Assembly (NCBI GenBank): GCA_900540475.1
Contig: UQGG01000027.1
Span: 1 to 64,000 of the forward strand
DNA: 64,000 nucleotides
Source: an uncultured Robinsoniella sp.
Lineage (GTDB): Bacteria; Bacillota; Clostridia; Lachnospirales; Lachnospiraceae
Direction: 5' to 3'
The translations under genes were made by a program, and so were the position numbers. The notes below the pieces were generated by a model that worked only from the letters and a program-made list of their open reading frames with translations, was not told the origin of the DNA and made no database searches. Positions 16,087 through 25,300 of the stretch are shown piece by piece. Each line of letters opens with the position of its first letter. Within the stretch, counting starts at the first letter, position 1.

Positions 16087-16135
16087 AAAGACCCTGGTAG
16101 CTTTGCGTCGCAGACTTTCGCCTGTTTTGCTATTT
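16067..16135 (-). promoter_or_regulatory. Cyclic di-GMP-I (GEMM) riboswitch aptamer
   Basis: Minus-strand sequence shows the family's conserved elements in order: ATAGCAAAAC, a short stem CAGGC/GTCTG capped by a GAAA tetraloop, then GACGCAAAGC, AGGGTC, and ATGACAGCCAGCTGCCG. The residue that distinguishes c-di-GMP from cGAMP-preferring variants (position 20 in the Vc2 aptamer) appears to be A, so mixed specificity is possible. In its present orientation it lies antisense to the gene it should control. Confidence 0.86.
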
Positions 16136-16167
16136 ACGTTTCTACTATTTTTTCTATTGTGTAACTC

Positions 16168-16196
16168 ATTGTATCACAGCTGTGGAAAAAAGTCTG
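16168..16196 (-). promoter_or_regulatory. Promoter inside the invertible segment
   Basis: On the minus strand: CAGACT, a 17-bp spacer, TACAAT, with an extended -10 (TGA before TACAAT). The -35 lies within the right inverted repeat and the -10 inside the segment. Transcription would enter the riboswitch about 30 nt later. Between 16209 and 16310 I see only a small CAGGA/TCCTG hairpin and no convincing + strand promoter. Confidence 0.55.
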
Positions 16197-16310
16197 ATTT
16201 TATCTCCAATTATTTCCATTACATGATATTTACAGGATAAGTCCTGAGCCTGTTTAATGCCGGATACGCTTGTATAGTTGCAAAAAAGATTTAGACCGGA
16301 GGGGTGCCAA

Positions 16311-19300
16311 GTGAATAGAAAAATAAAAAGAGTATTAGCGATTATTTTATGCCTGGGAGTAATTATTTGCAGTCCGGGCATTACGGAAGCGGCAGATAAC
16401 ATGCCGTCGGCAGAGGAAGAAACTGTGCAGTCCGCCGGGCAGGGGGAACCGTCTGCGCAGGGAGCCAAAAGGGAAGAAAATGATACAGATAAGATCACCA
16501 ATCATGATTCAGATCAACAGCGTCAGCCGGTTATTTACTGGGATCCTTCTGCAGCAGCGGATGGAAATGCAGATGGCAGTAGTGAACAAAACCCGATAGC
16601 AGATTTTCAACAGGTACTTACAGAAGCAATGGAACTCAGGGAAAAATTAAAGACAGAGATTACCGTTTATGTTATGTCTGCAGAGAGGATATCAGATGGC
16701 GGGCAAGTGAGCTATGATGGAGAGGGAATTCGTCTGGTCAATGGGACTGGCAGGGCAGAGGGTGATTCCTATATCTTCATTGTGGAGGGCGGAGAACTCA
16801 GTTTGTCTCATATGAATTTATCGTCTGCACCCGGGATGGAAAATTCGGACCTGGTTAAAGTGGAGCAGGGAAGTCTGATTATTGGTGATCAATTCACGCT
16901 GGATGGAAATTTGTTTCTGGATGCCGCTAATGCAGGGGGACGAAACAACCGGCCTTTCATACAGGTGCAAAACCAATTGGGTGAGAATATAAAATACAGT
17001 ATCAACGCAAATCCAAATGACGATCAGAATCAGATAAAAATAATTGCCGGAGCGTCCGATCAGGAAGAATTTCAAAAAGACTTGCCGGGACACTTTATGC
17101 TGACTCAGAATCTGCAGGAAAAGTGGCAGCTGCTTCAGCAGGATGCTGAGGGCGGGAATGGGATATTTCTCACCTCCCGGCAAAAGAATTTAGAGGCGCA
17201 GGATGATGGAAGCGAAACGGATATAAAAAAGACAGATGGAAATGAAACGAATGGAAATGGAAAAGATGGAAATGAAACAGATGGAAATCAAATAAATGGT
17301 AATGAAACAGATGTAAATAGCACCGATATAAATAAAGAGGATATAAACAACGCGGAAGTAAATAATTCTGAATTAAATAAATCAAATAACAATGCAAATA
17401 AAGATTCTGGCAAGGCAATATTGGATGGGGCAGACCAGACTGAGGATGCAAAAAAAACAGTTAGCTCCATGGCAAGAGCAGTAGGGAGCAAAGTCGTTTA
17501 TTGGAACGTAAATGAAGAAACCTCCAGCCCGGAAGGAGACCGTCCGGCGATACCGGGGGGAAGCGATGACAACTCCGGCATTGATGACCAGCATCCGGTT
17601 CGGACGTGGGAACATGCAAGAGGACTTCTGGGAGGCGATGGCGGTACGGTTGTGGTAATGAGCCCGATCGTGATTGGGGATGAAGAGTTCTCTGTAAATG
17701 GAACGCCAATTACAACACTGAACGGAGAGAATAAGATAGCCCTTACCCAGTGGGATAAATACCCTACAGAGATTTTTATTATTCCGCCCGGAATAGAATT
17801 TTCACTTTCAAATCTGGAGATTTCCTGTAAAGCGGGAATTGGTATCCGAATTGCAGACAGCTATGAAGGATACGAAGGTGCCTCTTCCCTGGGAAGGCTG
17901 GTAATAGGAGAAAGGGTTTCCATTATAGGAGGAAGCATACAAACAGAGTTAAACCCGGATGCAAAAGGGCGTCTGTCGGATTGTACGATTGAACTGACAA
18001 CTACGGATGTGGAAGGAAAGAACTATTACGTTTATTATTCAGGAATCGATGATAATCAGGAATTTCAATATGCAGATGTTATAAAAGGTCCGGAAGGCAG
18101 TGATGCTGCCAATTATCTGGGGGCTTTTACACTTCATTCAAAAAATACTGATGCCAACTGGACTTTGCGTAAGGATACGTATGAGGACAGTGACGGGGTT
18201 ATGGAGAACCATATCGAACTTTACCGAAAGTTCAAATATACAGGAGTTTATTTGAATGGACAGAAGGGAAATGATATCTGGTTTGGCGGAAACTGCAACT
18301 GGCCGGTGAAGACATTTGCACAGGCGAAGAAAATTCTGTTTGATAACTGGGATGATATAGATCCTCAAAACCGGGTGATCTATATCTGTGATACCGTGGA
18401 TATCACTGGTACGGAAGAGTGGAACTTTATAGATGATACCAATACGGACAGAAGCAGCGAGGCAAAAATAGCCTGCTGTAAAACGAATCCTGAATGGACG
18501 ATGAAACATAAGCAGGTTCCGTCTGTCTTAGTATCGGTGAAAGATGGGGGTGCGTTTACAACCTCTAACCTGGTCATGGAATATGACTATGCCATGAACG
18601 GTAATGTCATGGTAGATGTTCTGGCAGGGGGAAGCTATACTTCACAAAAAGGTACGGTATTGAAAGGCTTTAATTCCTCCTATCGTGGTACCGGTGTGAG
18701 GGTACGGGGGGCAGCAGGGAAGACTACGAAGTTTACGCTGGAAGATGGAATGATTACAAAAAAGGCGTTAGGAGTATCTGTTTCCGGAGTGAATAAAGAT
18801 GAGACCATCTTTACTATGCGTGGAGGAAGTATAACCGATAATAACAGAAATTCGGAAACCGGGTTTGGAGCAGGCGTATATTTAAGTAATGCAAGGCTGG
18901 ATATGACAGGAGGAACGATAAGTTCGAATGTTTCCTCTTATAGTTCGTATATTGGGTATGGCGGAGGTATATACGCAACAGGCGGCAATACCGTTGTTCA
19001 GATGAGCGGCGGAATTATTACTAAGAATAAAGCATCAGGGGCTTATGGAGGCAGTGGCAGTTCATATAGCGGCTATGGTTCCGGGATCTATATGTCCGGC
19101 GGTGTACTGAAAATAACTGGTGAAGCAGACATATCGGAAAATACCGAAAGTGGAGGATATGTCTATGGTGGTGGTGTTTATATAAATTCATCAGTAGAAA
19201 TGGTTATGGATGGAGGTAAGATTTCAAATAACCTTTCCAGCGGCAACTATACCAGCTATGGTGGAGGCATCTATAACTCAGGTGGCAAATTAACAATTAG

Positions 19301-22300
19301 TGGCGGTGTTATAGAGAAGAATAAAAAATTTTATTATGGTGGAGGAATCTGTTCAACAAACGGAACATTTTTAATGACAGACGGAACAATTCAGGATAAT
19401 AACGGATCACTCGGCGGCGGAATCTATTTATCCGGAGGTTCATCAACTTCAAACCTTAGGATCACTGGTGGATTAATCCAACGAAACCAGGCAAGTGACG
19501 GAGGGGGCATATACGATGCTTCCAGCTACCTGGAACTTGGCACAGGAGCAGTTATTCAAGAGAATAACGCATCATCCAGCGGAGGAGGTATATACTTTGC
19601 CGGAAGCAATACGAAACTGGAGGGGGCAGAAATCACCCAAAATTCAGCTCCAAATGGCGGCGGTGTTTATGTGTCCGGAACGGTACATCTCAGAGAAGGA
19701 CTGATTGCAGACAATACCGCGACTCAAAATGGAGGCGGTGTATACTGCGGCGGAGGAAATACCTATTTCGGAGATCAGATAATGGTACAAAATAATACAG
19801 CCTTGTTGGGAAGCAGCTGCTATAGTACTGCAAATGCATGGTTTCTGGGCGGAACGTTTGAATCGGGAAAAACAGGTGCAAAGGATTATGGCATTTATAT
19901 TAACGTTGGAACGACCTCCAGCTCTAAGAATTATATAGATCCGGAGTCCCTGACGCTGAAGGATAAAATTTTCCTCAATACAGCCACAAGTAAACTGTAT
20001 TTATTGAATGAAGTACCAGTATCCGGTGTGGATGGAAAGCTTCCGGTGAATGTCAACAAAGATATTTTTGAAGTAGGAAGTGTAGTAATCGCTCCTGCGA
20101 GACAAAAGACCATAAATGCACCCGGTAAGACGTATACATATGCGGGAGTGGAAGATGCAGAACCTTATGTAGCTTATTTTACCGGAGGCGAAATACCGCC
20201 GAAGACACAATTAGGCGGGTTTAGTAAAAATATTATACTGGTGGGAGAAGGCGTTTATCTGGATGGAACCGGGGGAAGTAACAGTAACGGAGGAACCTCT
20301 CCATCTGATGCAGTACGGACATTTGACCGGGCAAAAAGTATCCTGAAGGATAAAATAGCCAGTGCAAAAGAAAATGCTGAGAAACCCAATACAGATTCCG
20401 GCTATGACCCGGATGGTTTTGAACCATTTATTTACATTTGCGGAAAAGTCAGTGTTCCGGCGGACGGCACAGACCAGGTATGGAATCTTGATTATGAAGC
20501 ACCGGAGTTTGTACAGTCTGAGACAATAAATTCGGAAGGGAATATTATCAATACAAACCTGGCACAGGTGAAGCGGTTTGCTAGTTTTTATGGAATCATG
20601 GTACAGACGGTGGACAACGGAAATGGCGGGTTTACCATAGGCAGGCTTTTGATGGATGGAAATGCAGGTGCTGTAGACGGAGCTAATAATACCATTGAGT
20701 CTATGGTTTATGTAAGTCCTGGTACGGAGCTGACGCTTGAGAATGGGATTATTCAGAATAATTTCAAGATAGGAGTCTATAACAGCGGTGGTTCTGTCAC
20801 AATGAGAGGAACAGCGGCAGATCAGTCTGACGGTGCCCTTGTACGAAGTCACGGCAGCTGGGCTGTTTACCTGGAAAAAGGCGGTAAACTAACGATGCAG
20901 GATCAGTCCGGGATTGAAAACAGTCAATACGTGGGCAATAACAGCAGTAATGGATCTTTGCCTGGTTTAAGCGGAAGTACAGGCGGCATCAATGTGAAGG
21001 ATGACGTATCCGGGGTGGATATGTATGATACATCTTATGTAAAAGCACCGGGGCGGTATGGGATTGGAATTTATGGCAGAAGCAGTATATCTGAGAATTC
21101 CATGGTGACATTAAATGATTCTTCTCTCATTAAAGAATGCAGTATAGGCGTCTACATGTCAGGTACCAATTCTATAATTGCCATGCATGATAAGTCGATG
21201 CTTCTGGAAAATAAAGATCAGGCTATTTACGCAAGCTCAGTATCCGGAGGCAGCCGTATCTATATGGATGGTGAGGCAGAAATAAGAGGAAATAATCGTT
21301 CCGGCAATGGAATTTATCTTAACAGCATAACAGGAAGCAGTGATAATCTGAAGATTGATATGGACGATAAAGCGGCAATTACCCAGACTGGATATGCAGT
21401 TTACAATGCAAGTTCCTATAACATGATATATACAGATTTAAATATGCACGGTGACAGCCGCATAAGCAAAAATACTTATGGAGTATATTATGGGTATAAT
21501 TCCTATTCTACTACTACGGAAATCAACAGACCGCAGATCAACATGGATGGAAATGCAGTCATAGGAGGAAATTCTCAGGAAGAAAAAAATTTCAACCAGG
21601 GAATATACTCACAAAGAGGAGTATCGGTCAATCTTAAAGACAATGCTAGCATTGGATATAACGGAAGTTACGGGATATATTTCGGCCGATATTCAAGCAG
21701 CGGCTACTATGCCGGTCCAAGCAGCATTTCCATGACAGGACAATCCTCGATTGATAACAATGGAAACGACGGCATTTATACCGGGGACTATATAAGCGGT
21801 ACGACTGTTTATGCAAATGAAATAGAAATAACCTTAGAAGATAAAGCGCAGATACTCAACAATAAAGGCAGAGGAATCGTGGTCAGCTCCGGAAGTACCC
21901 TTACCTTAGGAGATGGTACTGCCGTCAAAGGCAATCTCAGTACAGCAATCGGAAGTGCAGTGGACTGTAACGGTAAACTGAAGCTAGGCGGCAAGGCAGA
22001 GGTGGATAAAGAGATTTACATCCGGGATGTGAAAAAACCCATTACACTCTTTAGTGAACCGGATGATCAGGTATTTCAGGTAGGATGTACCGATAACTTT
22101 ATTAAACAGATATTGGTAGAACCGGATGGTGTTCTTATATCCAATGCGGATACCTACCTGGATCATTTTAAGAAAACAGCAAACTTCCCCAAAGAGAAAT
22201 CGATCTTAGCACAGGACCCAAATCTGGTTGTGGAAGGGGAAAATAATGTATATCTTGCCGGAAAAGGATCCCTTACACCCACGCTGGTACCGGGAGATGA

Positions 22301-25300
22301 CAGCAACAATGGCGGAAGTATCGGGGCACCGGTAGCTACCTTTGCCAGGGCACTGGAGATTTTAAAAACCCTGGATACGGGAGCCAACATCATTATCTGC
22401 AATTATCCGGTAGATTTTGGAAACAGCAATTCCGCTAAACCATCCGGGGACACCTGGAGTTTTGATGAGGGTCAGACCTTTACCAATGATAAAGATGACA
22501 CCTGGGTACCAAAGGTTATGCGCCACGAAAAGTATACCGGGTATATGATTCAGATGAACGGCAGTGCGCAGCTCACCCTGGAGAATATTGTCATCGATGG
22601 GAATAAGGACAAGTTTTCTACAACCGGAGGTGTGTCTGGATCTATTATTTATAACAGCAGTTCTGTTTCCGTGGTAAATGTGAATTCGGGCGCAGTGCTG
22701 CAAAATAATAGAATATACAGTAATCATGGAGCTGGTATTTATAATTATGGCATTGTAAATATTTCAGGAGGAAGTATTCTTGGAAATGAGATTTACAGTT
22801 CAGGCTATGGTGCCGGTATTTACAACCAACGAACAATCAATATGACAAGCGGGCATATAGATGATAATAAAATGTATTCCATGTCATCCAATTATTCGGG
22901 AGCTGGAGTTTATAACACTGGAACCTTTGAATTTTCAGGAGGTACGATTGCCGGAAACAGCATGGAGAAGATGAGCTCCACTATTTACGGAGTAGCGCTG
23001 TACAACGGCGGCGTATTGAATATGTCCGGAAGTGCTGCAATAGAAAATAATAAAATTGATAATACCGGCTATTCCGGGAATATTTATGGAACTGTTTACA
23101 ACGTAGGAACAATGACCGCAAATGGCGGAAGCATCAGAGGAAATGATTTGCTCTATGGAGGTTCTACAAACAGTGAGAGTTATGGTGCCTTGGGCGGAGG
23201 TCTTTTTATAAGTGGAGGCCAGGTAACCATCTCCGGAATGGAGATTCAGGATAACCAGTGCCGTGCTGTCAGACAGGAAAGTGCTTCAACAACCTATTCA
23301 AGAGGCGGCGGCATATACATTCAGTCAGGCACACTAAAATTCATGAGCGGAAATATCCAGGGAAACAAGGCAAACAGCGGTGCCGGAATCTATTATCGGG
23401 ATGGCAGTACGGCGAAGGTAGAAATCTCAGGAGGTGTCATCCGGGATAATACTCCATTGGTGACAACCGTAAAAGCCTTAAAGCAAAATGCCGGAATTTA
23501 TATTAACGGGCAGAATTTTAACTTAAAAGGCGGCGGAAGCACCATATCAGACCGCATTTATCTGGCTTCCACTTCTTATCCGGTTATTTTAGGCGGATCT
23601 ATTTACCAGAGAAACCGTATGTACACCATAGACTGCGCAGATAGTTTCACGAAAGGCAGTATTGTAGTAAAACCGGACAACGATGTAATACTGGATGCAA
23701 CCGGATACCTGCGTTATTTTAACACACAGAAAGCGGGTTACGTACTGGAGAAACAGGCGCCCAACCTGGTATTAAAGCAATGTATTTACATAGACAGCGA
23801 ACATGGTTCTGATTCCAATGATGGTGGTAATCCCGATAAAGCGGTGGCTGGAATGACGAAAGCAAAGTCTATCGGAGGTGCCGGAGATTATATTATTTAT
23901 ACCAGCGGTCCGGTCTACGTAGACAAAGAGGAAGCCTGGGATCTCCCGGAAACGGCATGGATGAGCCGCTACACCGGGTTTGAAATCACGGATGCCGATA
24001 AAGAATGGCCTGCTTATACGGGAAATATGATTCTCGCCAGAGATGGCGCCAACCTGAAGCTGGGCAGCATTACCATTTACGGAAGAAGAGAAATCGACAA
24101 CGTGATCGAAGGGGATTCGATTCTGAAAGTAGAAGCAGGAGCGGTTGTGAGCATGTCGGATAATACGGTGCTCAGGCTGAACAATCTCCCGTCAGGGGGA
24201 AAGGGAGGTGCTGTCTATATCGACCAGGGCGAGCTGGCGGTGAATGGCGGCACAATCCGGGACGTATCCGGTTATAGGGGGAGTGCTGTCTACCAGAATG
24301 GTACCATGCGTTTAGCAAATACTTCTTCCATTTCAGGAGAGGTATATCTCACAGGCACAGGTGCATCGGATACCACAAGCAGATATATCAATGCCGATGT
24401 AAGCTATCAGCCGGAAAAGGGAACGGTGCTTTCTCTGAACATGGATAATCCATACGGAGGAAGGAGAGTCGTTGCATATCCGGACAGTTATAAACCGGAT
24501 AAGGATGTGAAAAGTTATTATAACCTGAATGCGGCAATAATGGCGGTGTACCACCTGGAAAACCGCAGCGGGGAAGAAAATATACTGGAATTGCAGCAAA
24601 AAGGTGTTGTGTACATTAACGGTGAAAACGGAAAGGATACCCTGGACGGAACAACGCCGAAGACCGCGGTAGAGACACTGGAAGCGGCTTATAAGTTACT
24701 CCGTAAAGGAGGAGAGGGCGGCGTTATTATCGTAGTGGACAAAGTTACGGTGAGCGATGAAATAACGCTGCAGAATCTATCGGATACCACAGGAGAGCAT
24801 GGTTATTATAAGCGCGGCACTGAGGAAGTAGATGCTTTAGGTCCAGTGTATTTCCAAAGATATGCCCAGCCGGATGCATGGGAATCGCTGCCGGGTAAAG
24901 ACAAATATGAGATAGCAACTTATACCGGAACCATGTTTGAAATTTCTGATTCGGGGATCTTAAACGTAGATAATCTGTTCTTTGACGGGCATAGCCGGGA
25001 AGTAGTAGGAAATCCGGTGTATGCATCCGGTCCGGTAGAAGCTGAAGGTCCCATCTTCCATGTAAAGGGCAAGCTTGTGATACCGTCAGGGTCGGAGATT
25101 TATAAGAACAAAAATATAGCTGCAGGTGCAAAAAGTGCCGGTGTATATGTGGATGGAGGAGTCTTCCAGGCGGTCAGCGTTTCTATTACCGATGTGGAGG
25201 CGCCAAATGGAAAAGGAAGTGCCATTTATCAGGATGGCACCTGTATCCTGGACCGTGATCCCAATATAGAGGGAACCATTCATCTCACCGGAAGCGGAAG

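Larger units (their letters stand above)
15984..16208. mobile_element. Candidate invertible DNA switch
   Basis: The arms are 15984-16008 and 16184-16208. They are inverted repeats identical at about 21 of 25 positions, including the unbroken 12-bp core AGACTTTTTTCC. The 175 bp between them carry, all on the minus strand, a promoter, a c-di-GMP-I riboswitch and a terminator. No minus-strand gene follows in this direction before amtB at 14.5 kb. Inversion would point the cassette at the giant surface protein gene, which starts at 16311. The serine recombinase gene is adjacent. I read the present orientation as OFF. Confidence 0.82.

Noticed and set aside
18560..23480. Many long frames antisense to the giant gene and in other frames
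   Set aside because: They follow the composition of the Gly/Asn-rich repeats, lack ribosome binding sites and encode no recognisable protein.
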